A DNA stretch of 52,793 bases from Glycocaulis sp050485565 (GCF_050485565.1 NZ_JBJHBQ010000015.1:1-52793); one strand, 5' to 3'. Shown: positions 44,002-52,278, numbered from the stretch's first letter. Numbers and translations: made by a program. Notes: a model not told the origin generated them from the letters alone.

Positions 44002-44024
44002 GCTGGTCATGGCACAGATGGGCG

Positions 44025-45017
44025 CTAGGAAGAACGACGCGCCTGCGCACTCACATGCATCAACATGCGCTCCACTAGAGGGTAAATTGGGTACCTAGAC
44101 AGGACAGGGTGGTTCTCGAGGCGGTTAAATTCCTTCGAACGAATGACGCGTTCAATTTGCTGGATCGCTTGCTGAGCTTGACGTGACGTTCCATAGACAA
44201 GTTGCCGGTAAGCTTCGGTAAACGTATCTGCGAGCCACGGTAAATCGTCTCGGAGCGCCGAGGCGATAACAAGTAATGCCATCGGAGCGCCGTCCCAATC
44301 CTCTTCAGCATGCATGATAGATGAAAGAGTTCGTTCAAAATGATGAAATGAATCGCGGGACTGTTGGCCGATGCCTTTCTTTCTGTATAGATCCGAATTT
44401 ACCATTCGCTCTACAATATTTATTATATCGTCCCGACCTACAGTGTTTTCTCCAATCTTGAGTACTGTCGAGCGAAGGGATGTCATAGCTTCGATTAGAT
44501 CGGCAATGTTTCGGTCGTCTGGGTTGTCCGATTGGCGCAAGCTTTGTATGTCGAGTGCCAAAGAAATTGGCGTTTCGATATCTGTTGGATCGGCTTCAAG
44601 CGCTTGAACTTGTTTTTTTATCGAATCTCGTGCGACGGAAGCGGCGTCCAAATCCCGATGGTCAATATGTATGGTTCTAGTGCCGGCGACATCAAAGGGG
44701 ATTTGCTCCCCCTTCTGTATTAATTGTATTAGCGGTCGTTTTATTGCGTGTCTGATAGCAAGTTCGTAGAATACATTGGGGTTGGTCTCGGTTAAGTCAG
44801 CGATTACAAGTGGATCGTTCACCACGCGTGTTATTACTTGACTGGTAATGAGGCCGGGCTTGTCGATTTCATCAGCTCGCTCAGCGTGGTAACCACATTC
44901 CAGCAGGGCTGGCTTAATAATATGCTTTAATACTTGATCGGCTCTTTTTCGGGTCTCAGACCCTTCTTCTCCTATTGGAGAGATGACGAAGCAAGTCTTT
45001 TGCGTAGATTCTGCCAT
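44025..45017 (-). CDS. TIR/deoxyribosyltransferase-like protein, likely horizontally acquired
   Basis: 330 residues, not assigned to a named family. The N-terminal half looks like a TIR or nucleoside 2-deoxyribosyltransferase-type Rossmann domain: FVISPIGEEGS (10-20) begins it, and VIADLTETNPNVFYELAIRH (71-90) carries a Glu (E85) where such NADases and glycosidases have their catalytic acid. The C-terminal half is helical with no recognisable motif. The DNA is visibly AT-richer than all neighbours, with unlike codon use. It interrupts the usual uspA-nfuA adjacency. Start 45017 has GGCGGA upstream. A defence or NAD-depleting role is inferred. Confidence 0.8.
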   Translation of the reverse strand: MAESTQKTCFVISPIGEEGSETRKRADQVLKHIIKPALLECGYHAERADEIDKPGLITSQVITRVVNDPLVIADLTETNPNVFYELAIRHAIKRPLIQLIQKGEQIPFDVAGTRTIHIDHRDLDAASVARDSIKKQVQALEADPTDIETPISLALDIQSLRQSDNPDDRNIADLIEAMTSLRSTVLKIGENTVGRDDIINIVERMVNSDLYRKKGIGQQSRDSFHHFERTLSSIMHAEEDWDGAPMALLVIASALRDDLPWLADTFTEAYRQLVYGTSRQAQQAIQQIERVIRSKEFNRLENHPVLSRYPIYPLVERMLMHVSAQARRSS

Positions 45018-45035
45018 AATAATCCGCCCACAAAC

Positions 45036-45049
45036 TAAATTCATATTTA
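45036..45049. promoter_or_regulatory. AT-rich palindrome in islet-gene promoter
   Basis: TAAAT-TCAT-ATTTA, a perfect five-base inverted repeat 19-32 bases upstream of the islet start, in an AT-rich stretch that likely holds its promoter. It could be an operator or simply promoter-like DNA. Confidence 0.35.
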
Positions 45050-45068
45050 AGTTGTATGGCCGATGAGC

Positions 45069-45542
45069 TTAGGTCAATGCCTTTATCGTTTCCTCGGAGA
45101 GATCGCCCGGCACCACGGTGACGGGGATGGCGCGCTCGCCAAACAGGCCGCGCCCGCGCGATAGCGAGGTGACAAGCGGGCCGGGGCCGTCACCCTTCAC
45201 GGCAGAGCCGAGCACCAGGATGGAAATGCTCTCATCCTCCTCGATCAGCTTGCGGATGCAGTGTATCGCCTCGCCTTCGCGCACCAGCAGTTCGGGCCGC
45301 TCACCGGTCACGCCTTCAATGTCTTCGGCCAGGCTTTCCAGCGCCGCCTCGGCCTCCTCCATCGCCTCGCGGCGCATGGTTTCGCCTACACCCAGCCACG
45401 GCTCCACGCTGGCCGGCTCGATCACGGCCAGCACGGCCACCTTGCCGCCTGTATTGTTTGCCCGGTGCGCGGCATAGCGGGCGGCGGCGGCGGACTCTTC
45501 GCTGCCATCGCCAATCAGGAGGAATTTTCTCGTGTTCGCCAT
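45069..45542 (-). CDS. Universal stress protein, UspA family
   Basis: 157 residues of the Usp fold: KFLLIGDGSEESAAAARYAA (6-25) opens the domain, and ILVLGSAVKGDGPGPLVTSL then RGRGLFGERAIPVTVVPGDL near the end resembles the G-2x-G-9x-G(S/T) ATP-loop region, though it is not canonical. Members bind ATP or act as stress factors; target unknown. Divergent from 45598 with a 55-base spacer holding a large palindrome. Confidence 0.88.
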   Translation of the reverse strand: MANTRKFLLIGDGSEESAAAARYAAHRANNTGGKVAVLAVIEPASVEPWLGVGETMRREAMEEAEAALESLAEDIEGVTGERPELLVREGEAIHCIRKLIEEDESISILVLGSAVKGDGPGPLVTSLSRGRGLFGERAIPVTVVPGDLSEETIKALT

Positions 45543-45552
45543 GGTTCGACCG

Positions 45553-45587
45553 TGACGCTTTCTTGACGCGGCGGCAAGAGGGCGTCA
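45553..45587. promoter_or_regulatory. Extended palindrome between uspA and divergent gene
   Basis: TGACGCTTTCTTG (45553-45565) and CAAGAGGGCGTCA (45575-45587) are inverted arms matching at 11 of 13 positions around a nine-base spacer. It fills the middle of a 55-base divergent intergenic region and would cover both promoters. A dimeric regulator site is likely; the protein is unknown. Confidence 0.5.
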
Positions 45588-45597
45588 TCTGCCTTAC

Positions 45598-46185
45598 ATG
45601 GCCAGACCCCGCAAAACCTCACCAACCGCCCCAAAGCCGCTCGACCGGCTGGACGATTGCCGCTCAGTTGCCTCGCCCTCCCGTCAGATCACGCTCTGGC
45701 CCGACCGGCTGGAGGAAACCGCAGAAGGCGCGCTGGTGCGCCGGATCGCCATCGAGGCGGTAGATGAGGTGCGCCTGAGCGTGGAGCCATCAGGCATTGG
45801 CGCGAAAGATCCCGCCCAGATCATCTGCCGGGTCAGCGCCGGGGCGAAGACGATCAGTTTCTCCTCCCTGCGCTCCACCGGCATCCTCAAATGGGAAAAT
45901 CAGGCTGACCAGTTTGCGCTCTTCCTGCGGGCGCTTCATGGCGCGCTGAAAGATCGCGAGGATGTCGCCTATGTCGAGGGCGCACCGCTCAAAGCGCGGC
46001 TGACAGCCTTCCTGCCCGCACTTGCTGTGGGTGTTGCGGGGATGGTGCTGGCAGGCTGGGCGTTGACCGCCGGCCAGATCATTATCGGCCTGATCGGCCT
46101 CGTCCTGGCGGTCACGGGCGGGTATTCGGCGTGGATTTTCCGTCCTGCGTCCGACAAGCCCTATGATCCGGCGAAGTTCGGCTAG
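45598..46185 (+). CDS. Hypothetical protein with C-terminal membrane hairpin
   Basis: 195 residues, not recognised. A basic N-terminus (ARPRKTSPTAPKP), then a soluble beta-rich region (residues 25-125, e.g. LVRRIAIEAVDEVRLSVEPS) resembling a PH-like or immunoglobulin-like fold by eye only, then two adjacent helices (about 136-180) separated by TAGQ. The last codon's stop TAG and the stop of the opposite gene share the palindromic CTAG at 46182-46185. Divergent from uspA. Confidence 0.72.
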   Translation: MARPRKTSPTAPKPLDRLDDCRSVASPSRQITLWPDRLEETAEGALVRRIAIEAVDEVRLSVEPSGIGAKDPAQIICRVSAGAKTISFSSLRSTGILKWENQADQFALFLRALHGALKDREDVAYVEGAPLKARLTAFLPALAVGVAGMVLAGWALTAGQIIIGLIGLVLAVTGGYSAWIFRPASDKPYDPAKFG

Positions 46186-47078
46186 CCAAGAAGGCGGCCT
46201 AGCCCTTTGGCAAACAACGGTCCGCACTGCTCGGCATTCGCCGGATAGTAGAAGGGCTCGATCAGCTCGATCTCCATCAGTTTCAGATGGCCTTCCTGTC
46301 CGCGTACCATGTCGATGCGCGCATAAAGCAAGGTCTCCACACCACAATGGGTGCAGGCCGCGTCAAGGCACTGGCGGGCAAGCGCGATCTCGGCAGGCGA
46401 GGGCTGATAGGGCGTGTCCACCCCGCCATACATGCCCTGAATGCGGTAATCGCCCTTGGCAGCCCGCTTGATGACCGCGTGGGAAAACTCACCGCCAAAG
46501 AAGAGCAGCGAGTACTCGCCCTCCTCCCGAATGGCGGGCAGGAAAGCCTGTATCATCGCCCGGCCGGGGGGCAGCTCATCGGCGGACGGCAGGGCTTCGC
46601 CGCGCCTCACCCGCGCCTGCCGCCAAGCGCCAGCGCCCACGACCGGCTTGATGACCAGATCATCGCTGGAGAGCGTGTCGAAAGCCTCTCCGATAGTCTC
46701 CGGCGTGGCCAGATCGGTCCAGACCGTCTCGATCACGGGTGCGCCAAGTGCTGCCAGATCGCGCAGATAGGTCTTGTCCATGTTCCAGCGCACGACATTG
46801 AGCGGGTTTAGCAGCGGGCCTGCCGCGCTCGCCGCTGACAGCACCTGAAGGAAGCGCTCCGTCTTGTCCCAGTAATCCCAGGTCGGGCCGACCACCACAC
46901 CTGCATAGGCTTCCGGCTCAAACCCTTCGTCCCAGACGACCGGCTCCATCGTGAAGCCGGCATCCCGGCAGGGCGCATCAATGGCGGCGAACTGCTCGGT
47001 AAACTCGTGCGCGTCGCTGCGCGCTTCGCGCCGGTGCGCAAGCACGTTCGCCGAGACGAGATAGGCAATGGCGCGCAT
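46182..47078 (-). CDS. Orphan ATP-grasp enzyme
   Basis: 298 residues of the ATP-grasp fold: WNMDKTYLRDLAALGAPVIE (98-117), VIKPVVGAGAW with K144 for ATP, and LYARIDMVRGQEGHLKLMEI with E269/E271 after it for Mg binding. Similar to small ATP-grasp ligases seen beside cycloserine-like or peptide-modifying genes, but none are adjacent. Substrate unknown. Start 47078 is used because the 49-residue extension of a longer reading is unsupported, and GGGAA lies upstream. Confidence 0.82.
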   Translation of the reverse strand: MRAIAYLVSANVLAHRREARSDAHEFTEQFAAIDAPCRDAGFTMEPVVWDEGFEPEAYAGVVVGPTWDYWDKTERFLQVLSAASAAGPLLNPLNVVRWNMDKTYLRDLAALGAPVIETVWTDLATPETIGEAFDTLSSDDLVIKPVVGAGAWRQARVRRGEALPSADELPPGRAMIQAFLPAIREEGEYSLLFFGGEFSHAVIKRAAKGDYRIQGMYGGVDTPYQPSPAEIALARQCLDAACTHCGVETLLYARIDMVRGQEGHLKLMEIELIEPFYYPANAEQCGPLFAKGLGRLLG

Positions 47079-47243
47079 GTGATTTCCCGTTCTTCCTTCC
47101 GCCGATGATCCGGCTCTAGCGTCACCGCAATTTGCGTCAAGGGCCGGGTAGCATACGCGTCCGGCTGGAGGGGGGAGGGCTTGAGTGTGCGCCGTGCAGG
47201 CGTTAAGCCCACGCCCGCACCGCAACCGGAAGGATTACCACCC

Positions 47244-48254
47244 ATGGCCTCCACCCGCTTCGACGTGATCGGCGTCGGAAACGCTATCGTTGATGTCATC
47301 GCCACCGCAGATGACGCGTTTCTTGGCCAGCACGGCATCGAGAAGGGTGCCATGACGCTGATCGATGAAGCGCGCGCGAAAGCCATCTATGGCGCGATGG
47401 GGCCGGGTCAGGAAGTCTCTGGCGGGTCGGCGGCCAACACGCTGGCAGGGGTGGCGAGCCTCGGCGGGCGCGGCGCCTATATCGGCAAGGTAGCCGACGA
47501 CCAGCTGGGCGAGATTTTCGCCCACGATCTGCGCGCGATCGGCGTGGATTATTCAACCGCGCCTCTGACCGGTGGCCCGGCTACCGCGCGCTGCCTTATC
47601 CTCGTCACCCCGGATGCGCAGCGTTCGATGAATACCTTCCTGGGTGCCTCGACCCTGTTTTCGGGCGAAGATGTGGACGCGGCGCGCATCGCGGATGCGC
47701 AGATCACCTATCTGGAGGGTTATCTGTTTGACCGCGATGAAGCCAAGGCGGCTTTCGTGGCGGCCGCGCAGATTGCCCGCAAGGCGGGCCGCAAGGTCGC
47801 GCTCACCCTCTCCGACCCGTTCTGTGTTGACCGCCACCGGGCGAGCTTTCGCGAGCTGATCGCCGGCCATGTCGATGTGGTGTTCGCCAATGAGGTAGAG
47901 CTGAAATCACTCTACCAGACAGACGATTTTGCTGCCGCTCTGGCGCAAATCCGCGCCGAGACACGCATCGCCGCCATAACCCGTTCGGAAAAGGGAGCGG
48001 TGATCGTCTCGGGCGAAGAGAGCGTTGCGGTTCCGGCTGACCCGGTCGAGAAGCTGGTCGACACAACGGGGGCGGGCGATCTGTTTGCGGCCGGCTTCCT
48101 GCTGGGACTGGCGCGCGGGGCCGATCTGGAAACCTGTGGCCGGCTGGGCGTGCTGGCCGCGGCGGAAGTGATTTCCCATGTGGGTGCGCGTCCGCTGGTG
48201 AGCCTGGGGGAGCTGGCGGCCCGGCGCGGTATCGTGATCCCGGCCGCCGCGTAG
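47244..48254 (+). CDS. Adenosine kinase, PfkB family
   Basis: 336 residues: GVGNAIVDVIA (10-20), GGSAANTLAGVASLGGRGAY (60-79) and catalytic DTTGAGDLFAAGF (273-285) with general base D279. These mark a ribokinase-type sugar/nucleoside kinase; the alphaproteobacterial orthologue is generally called adenosine kinase. It phosphorylates adenosine (for example from SAH recycling downstream of MetK and methyltransferases). GGAAGGA precedes ATG 47244. Confidence 0.9.
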   Translation: MASTRFDVIGVGNAIVDVIATADDAFLGQHGIEKGAMTLIDEARAKAIYGAMGPGQEVSGGSAANTLAGVASLGGRGAYIGKVADDQLGEIFAHDLRAIGVDYSTAPLTGGPATARCLILVTPDAQRSMNTFLGASTLFSGEDVDAARIADAQITYLEGYLFDRDEAKAAFVAAAQIARKAGRKVALTLSDPFCVDRHRASFRELIAGHVDVVFANEVELKSLYQTDDFAAALAQIRAETRIAAITRSEKGAVIVSGEESVAVPADPVEKLVDTTGAGDLFAAGFLLGLARGADLETCGRLGVLAAAEVISHVGARPLVSLGELAARRGIVIPAAA

Positions 48255-48399
48255 CGATTACGGCAAGCCGTTTCAACAGGTTAATAGTGTCTATCCGGGT
48301 GCTTAACACGATTTTCAGCAAGCTCTGAAAGTCTGCCTCTCCTTGCCGCACCATCCGGTTCGACAGCCGGAGCCGTGTGGCCTTGTCACGAGAGGACAC

Positions 48400-50496
48400 A
48401 TGGCTCCGCTTCGTCACGCCCTGTCACGCATGATGCGCTCGCTTGTGATGAAATTCACGGTGCTGTGCGCATTTGTGCTGATTGCCGCAACATCGGTGAT
48501 GACCGGCATTGGCTATGTGTCCAAGTCTCACGACAACCGGCTTACCGCGCTCGCCCATGCCGAGCTGATGTCACAGGTGCTGGCGTCCAACCTGGCCGAG
48601 CAGACCTCCCAGCGTGACGCCCGCCGCCTGACGACCGGGCTGGGCGCGTTCGGGGAACGCGCCGACGTTCAGGGTGCCTATATCGTTGATGCGGCCCGCG
48701 ATGTGCTGGTCAGCGCTGGTAATGTGGCGTTCGCGCCCGGCGAGCGCAGCACCGATGCCCTCGTGCATGGCGCGCTTGGCTCTGTGGATACCCGCACCGA
48801 GATCGTCGGCGAGCTGATCCGCGTGGCACAGCCTGTCATGCATCACGGGCGGCTGGCCGGCGCGGTCGTGATCGATGTGCCGGTTGCGGCGGTTTCGCGC
48901 CCCGCTGCCGAGATTTTCCAACGCCAGATGCTTGTCGGCCTCGTGGCGCTGCTCATTTTTCTTCCTCTTGTCGCCTATGTCGTGCGCACGGCGCTGGGGC
49001 CGATCCACAAGCTCACCGAGGCGGCCCGCCTTGCCTCCTCGCGCAAGCTGGACATGCGTATCGATGTGCGCACCGGCGATGAGCTCGAAGTGCTGGCTAA
49101 TGCCTTCAACCGCATGTTTGCGCGTATCGACGCCTCGATGAAGCGCATCCACCGTCTCGCCTATGTCGACATGGTCACCGAGCTGCCCAATCGCGAGCGC
49201 TTCCGCAAGGAAGTCGAGCGCGTGACACGCCGCGCAGAGGATGATGGTACGGCGGGCGCCGTACTGTTCCTGGACCTCGACCGGTTCAAGCGGGTGAACG
49301 ACTCCCTGGGCCTGGGTGAGGGCGACCGCCTGCTGGAGGCTGTGGCCCGGCGTCTGCGCGAAACCGCACGTGGCTGGGATCTGTCACAGGGCGAGGACGG
49401 GGCCGAGCCGTCACTGGTGGCGCGTCTGGGCGGCGATGAGTTCACCATTCTTCTGCCGGCGCTGCGTGATCCGGCTGATGCGGCCCGTGTGGCCCGCCTC
49501 GTGATTGATGCGGTGCGCCGCCCCTTCGAGATTTCCGGTCACCGGGTCTTCCTGGGAGCATCGGTTGGTGTGGCGGTCTTCCCGCGCGATGGCGGCGATC
49601 CTGAAACCTTGCTGCGCCACGCCGACCTTGCCATGGCATCGGCCAAGTGCGCGGGCGGCAATGCGTACGAGTTCTTCGAATCCAGCATGAACCAGACCGC
49701 TTTTGAGCGCCTGGTGCTGGAAGGCGAGCTGCGCGAGGCGGTACGCGACGATCAGCTGGTCGTCTTCTACCAGCCGAAAATCTCCATCAAGGATGGCTCG
49801 ATTGCAGGCGTCGAAGCGCTGGTGCGCTGGAACCACCCCACCGCCGGCCTCCTGTCTCCTGGCACCTTCATCCAGGCGGCCGAGGAATGCGGGCTGATCG
49901 GCGAGATCGGTGACTGGGTCATGCGCCGCGCCTGCACCGAAATCGCCGATATGAACCGGCGCGGCTATGCGCTGCCGGTGGCGGTCAATGTGTCGGCTGT
50001 CCAGTTCGAGGACGAGAGCTTTGCCGACAGCGTGCTCGATACCTTGCGCGAAACCGGGCTGCCAGCCTCCCTGCTGGAGCTGGAACTCACCGAGTCGGTG
50101 GCCATGCGCCAGCCGGAGCGCGTGCTCGAGCAGATCGAGCCGCTGCGCGCCCGCGGTGTCGGCTTTGCCATTGACGATTTCGGCACCGGCCATTCCAGCC
50201 TGTCCTACCTGACGCGCATGCCGTTCGACGTCTTCAAGATCGATCAGAGCTTTGTGCGCGACATGTCAAAAGACCCTCACGCGCGCATCGTGGTGGAGAC
50301 CATTCTGGCCATGGCCAGAGCCCTGAAGCTCCAGACGGTGGCCGAAGGCGTGGAGACCAGCGAGCAGCTGGCCTTCCTGCGTGAACAGGGCGCGACCCTT
50401 GCGCAGGGCTATCTGTTCGCCCGCCCGATGCCGCTGTGCGACCTTGTCCAGTATGCCGATGACGAGAAATCCAGGGCACAGCGCGCCAGCGCCTGA
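48400..50496 (+). CDS. Membrane-bound GGDEF-EAL c-di-GMP enzyme
   Basis: 698 residues. One membrane helix near 18-38, an extracytoplasmic sensor to about 175, a second helix (177-198), HAMP-like region, GGDEF domain with intact GGDEF at 344-348, and EAL domain with EAL at 472-474. Catalytic residues of an EAL phosphodiesterase are present: NVSAVQF, ELTES, FAIDDFGTG, KIDQSF and AEGVET. No RxxD inhibition site sits before GGDEF. It can in principle make and break cyclic di-GMP, tuning motile-sessile switching. Start 48400 with GAGAGGAC. Confidence 0.93.
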   Translation: MAPLRHALSRMMRSLVMKFTVLCAFVLIAATSVMTGIGYVSKSHDNRLTALAHAELMSQVLASNLAEQTSQRDARRLTTGLGAFGERADVQGAYIVDAARDVLVSAGNVAFAPGERSTDALVHGALGSVDTRTEIVGELIRVAQPVMHHGRLAGAVVIDVPVAAVSRPAAEIFQRQMLVGLVALLIFLPLVAYVVRTALGPIHKLTEAARLASSRKLDMRIDVRTGDELEVLANAFNRMFARIDASMKRIHRLAYVDMVTELPNRERFRKEVERVTRRAEDDGTAGAVLFLDLDRFKRVNDSLGLGEGDRLLEAVARRLRETARGWDLSQGEDGAEPSLVARLGGDEFTILLPALRDPADAARVARLVIDAVRRPFEISGHRVFLGASVGVAVFPRDGGDPETLLRHADLAMASAKCAGGNAYEFFESSMNQTAFERLVLEGELREAVRDDQLVVFYQPKISIKDGSIAGVEALVRWNHPTAGLLSPGTFIQAAEECGLIGEIGDWVMRRACTEIADMNRRGYALPVAVNVSAVQFEDESFADSVLDTLRETGLPASLLELELTESVAMRQPERVLEQIEPLRARGVGFAIDDFGTGHSSLSYLTRMPFDVFKIDQSFVRDMSKDPHARIVVETILAMARALKLQTVAEGVETSEQLAFLREQGATLAQGYLFARPMPLCDLVQYADDEKSRAQRASA

Positions 50497-50609
50497 TGGC
50501 CTGGAACGGCCTGTCTGGCGCACAGAAAAACTGTGGCGAATTCGCAACGCGCAACACCTTTCTACAATTTAATTGAACAAGCGCCACCACTTGTGGCATA
50601 AATACACGT

Positions 50610-50776
50610 GCGGGCCGCAAGCACTCTGACCCGCTCACTCTGGCACGGCGTCGTCCCCCGCAATCCGTCCAGGGTCAGGCCAGCTCCGGTTGATCCCCTC
50701 CCGGCGCAGCATGTGGCAGTCACGCGGTCCCGATCGGCGCCCGATGGTCCCCTCACCATCGGGCGCCATAGTTTTT
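50610..50776 (+). ncRNA. Candidate small RNA or long structured leader
   Basis: About 165 bases between a possible promoter and a perfect terminator. CTGACCC (50626-50632) pairs with GGGTCAG (50672-50678), and GTGC/GCAC at about 50609-50624 forms a short stem, so a defined secondary structure is likely. It matches no RNA family I can name; 4.5S and tmRNA motifs were looked for and not found. It may instead be the 3' end of the GGDEF-EAL transcript or the leader of the next gene. The boundary at the 5' end is a guess. Confidence 0.4.
50736..50776 (+). terminator. Strong intrinsic terminator
   Basis: GGCGCCCGATGG and CCATCGGGCGCC form a perfect twelve-base stem around an eight-base loop, followed by ATAGTTTTT. 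It lies 240 bases after the GGDEF-EAL stop and 47 before the next start, so it either ends a small RNA or a long trailer. Confidence 0.9.
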
Positions 50777-50823
50777 GCCGTTCCGCCCTGTTCGGGCATT
50801 CGCCAGCGCGCTAGACAGCAGAC

Positions 50824-51438
50824 ATGGCTCCGTCTGACTCCCCCGATTCCAGCGATGATGTGATCGCCCGCCTGCTCGAGGAGATACCCCTCCTCTACAA
50901 GGCGCGTGCGTTTGCAGAAAGTATTGCCGACCCGGCCTTTTTCTCCCGGCTCGGCGAAAGACTGGACACCCGCGAGACAACGCTGGCCCGTGCCTATCTT
51001 GACGGGCTGGGCTTTCCCGACGCCGACCCTGCGCCGCTGGGCAGCTGGGAGGAGGCGGCGATTGCCGCCGAGGCGCTCGACACCGATCCGCTTGCCTGGG
51101 AAGCCGAGGAGATGCTGCGCGCAGGTCTCGTCGAGCGGGCGCTCGAACGCCTCGACCCGGAGGGTCTCGAAGCCGCGCTGACGCTGGTGGCATCCTCTGT
51201 CGGCGAGCTGGCCCGCGAAGCCGCCGAGGCCGCTGCCGCGATGGACGACATGTATGATGAGAGCGTGGTCAACATTGCCGCGGGCGGGCTGATCCAGGCG
51301 GCCAATGGCGCGGTGCTGGTGCTGCTCGCCGAAGCCGAGGACGATGTGCCCACCCACCCCTTCCTGGCCCGCTGGCGGCTTTATGTGCGCGGGCGCTGGC
51401 CGGTCGGCGTTGCCGGATCCACCTACAATATTCTCTAG
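50824..51438 (+). CDS. Hypothetical acidic protein next to xthA
   Basis: 204 residues, highly acidic and Ala-rich, mostly helical by appearance. Not recognised; blocks include AFAESIADPAFFSRLGERLD near 30 and TLARAYLDGLGFPDADP near 52. No membrane segment, no metal motif. It lies 27 bases before xthA on the same strand, so it may be transcribed with it. Its start has no clear ribosome-binding site. Confidence 0.7.
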   Translation: MAPSDSPDSSDDVIARLLEEIPLLYKARAFAESIADPAFFSRLGERLDTRETTLARAYLDGLGFPDADPAPLGSWEEAAIAAEALDTDPLAWEAEEMLRAGLVERALERLDPEGLEAALTLVASSVGELAREAAEAAAAMDDMYDESVVNIAAGGLIQAANGAVLVLLAEAEDDVPTHPFLARWRLYVRGRWPVGVAGSTYNIL

Positions 51439-51465
51439 ACCTCTTGCCTGTCTGAAGGAGCGATG

Positions 51466-52275
51466 ATGGCCGCCCTGACCCTTGCCACCTGGAATATCAA
51501 CTCGGTCCGCCTGCGCATCGACCAGATCGCGCGTTTCGCCTCGATGGCAAAGCCTGACGTGATGTGCCTGCAGGAAATCAAGTGCATGGAAGACCAGTTT
51601 CCGGCCAAGGCCTTCAAGGATATGGGCTATCCGCATTTCCATGTGACCGGCCAGAAGGGCGTGCACGGCGTGGCCACCGTCTCGCGTGCACCCCTGGACG
51701 TGCTCGAAGACTGTTCGGTCTGCCCCAAGGGCGAGGCGCGCCACCATGTCGTGCGCGTCGACGGTGTGGAATTCCAGAATTACTACATCCCCGCTGGCGG
51801 CGACGAGCCGGACGTGGAGATCAATCCGCGCTTTGCCCACAAGCTCGATTTTCTGGACCGCTTTGGCGCGTATCTGGAAAAGCGCGGTCAAAAGGGCGGC
51901 GATGTGGTGCTGGTGGGCGATCTCAACATTGCCCCGCGCGAGCACGACGTCTGGTCGCACAAACAGCTCTTGAAGGTCATCTCGCACACGCCGGTGGAGA
52001 CCGAAGGGCTGGAGCTCGCGCGTAACAGGGCGGGCTATCTCGATGTTGCGCGCGAGCTGATTGCCGAGCCGGAAAAGATCTACACCTGGTGGAGCTATCG
52101 CAACCGCGACTGGCGCAAATCCAATCGCGGCCGCCGCCTCGACCATATCTGGGTCTCACCCTCCCTGCAGGCAGCGGCCACGGCCCATGGCCGCGAGGGC
52201 TTTACCATCTGGGATGAAGCCCGCGATTGGGAAAAACCCTCAGACCATGTGCCGGTAACGCTGAAGCTGGGGTAG
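51466..52275 (+). CDS. xthA: Exodeoxyribonuclease III family AP endonuclease
   Basis: 269 residues of the EEP nuclease fold: TLATWNINSVRLRIDQI (5-21), MCLQEIKCMEDQFP with the metal-binding Glu, VLVGDLNIAPREHDVW, and RLDHIWVSPSLQAAATA with SDHVPVTLKL at the end holding the catalytic Asp-His. It repairs abasic sites. Two ATGs, at 51463 and 51466; the second has ideal spacing to AAGGAG. Convergent with the next gene, with three bases between. Confidence 0.94.
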   Translation: MAALTLATWNINSVRLRIDQIARFASMAKPDVMCLQEIKCMEDQFPAKAFKDMGYPHFHVTGQKGVHGVATVSRAPLDVLEDCSVCPKGEARHHVVRVDGVEFQNYYIPAGGDEPDVEINPRFAHKLDFLDRFGAYLEKRGQKGGDVVLVGDLNIAPREHDVWSHKQLLKVISHTPVETEGLELARNRAGYLDVARELIAEPEKIYTWWSYRNRDWRKSNRGRRLDHIWVSPSLQAAATAHGREGFTIWDEARDWEKPSDHVPVTLKLG

Positions 52276-52278
52276 GCC

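Larger units (their letters stand above)
50497..50823. other. Intergenic region with promoter-like, structured DNA
   Basis: 327 bases with no coding capacity I trust. An AT-rich stretch includes TTGAAC at 50574-50579 and TAAATA at 50599-50604. The 20-base spacing is longer than ideal. A GCCAC-CACTT-GTGGC hairpin (50583-50597) lies between them. The rest is the candidate RNA and terminator listed separately. Confidence 0.5.

Noticed and set aside
43920..44024. Possible tRNA, because of a GGTTC-like segment and hairpins
   Set aside because: No acceptor stem, anticodon loop or CCA context could be built; the hairpins are simple tandem palindromes.
48255..48399. CtrA-binding site (TTAA-N7-TTAA) before the GGDEF-EAL gene
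   Set aside because: Two TTAA elements are present but separated by 18 bases, not seven; only half-sites exist.
50560..50776. 6S RNA, 4.5S RNA or tmRNA
   Set aside because: The SRP-RNA tetraloop region and tmRNA tag motifs are missing, and no long closing stem with a central bubble typical of 6S could be drawn.
50635..52146. 503-codon minus-strand frame over xthA and the preceding gene, including a stretch like HMLRREGINRSW reminiscent of IS3 transposases
   Set aside because: The resemblance is limited to a few residues, no other transposase motif or terminal repeats are seen, and the plus strand encodes XthA.
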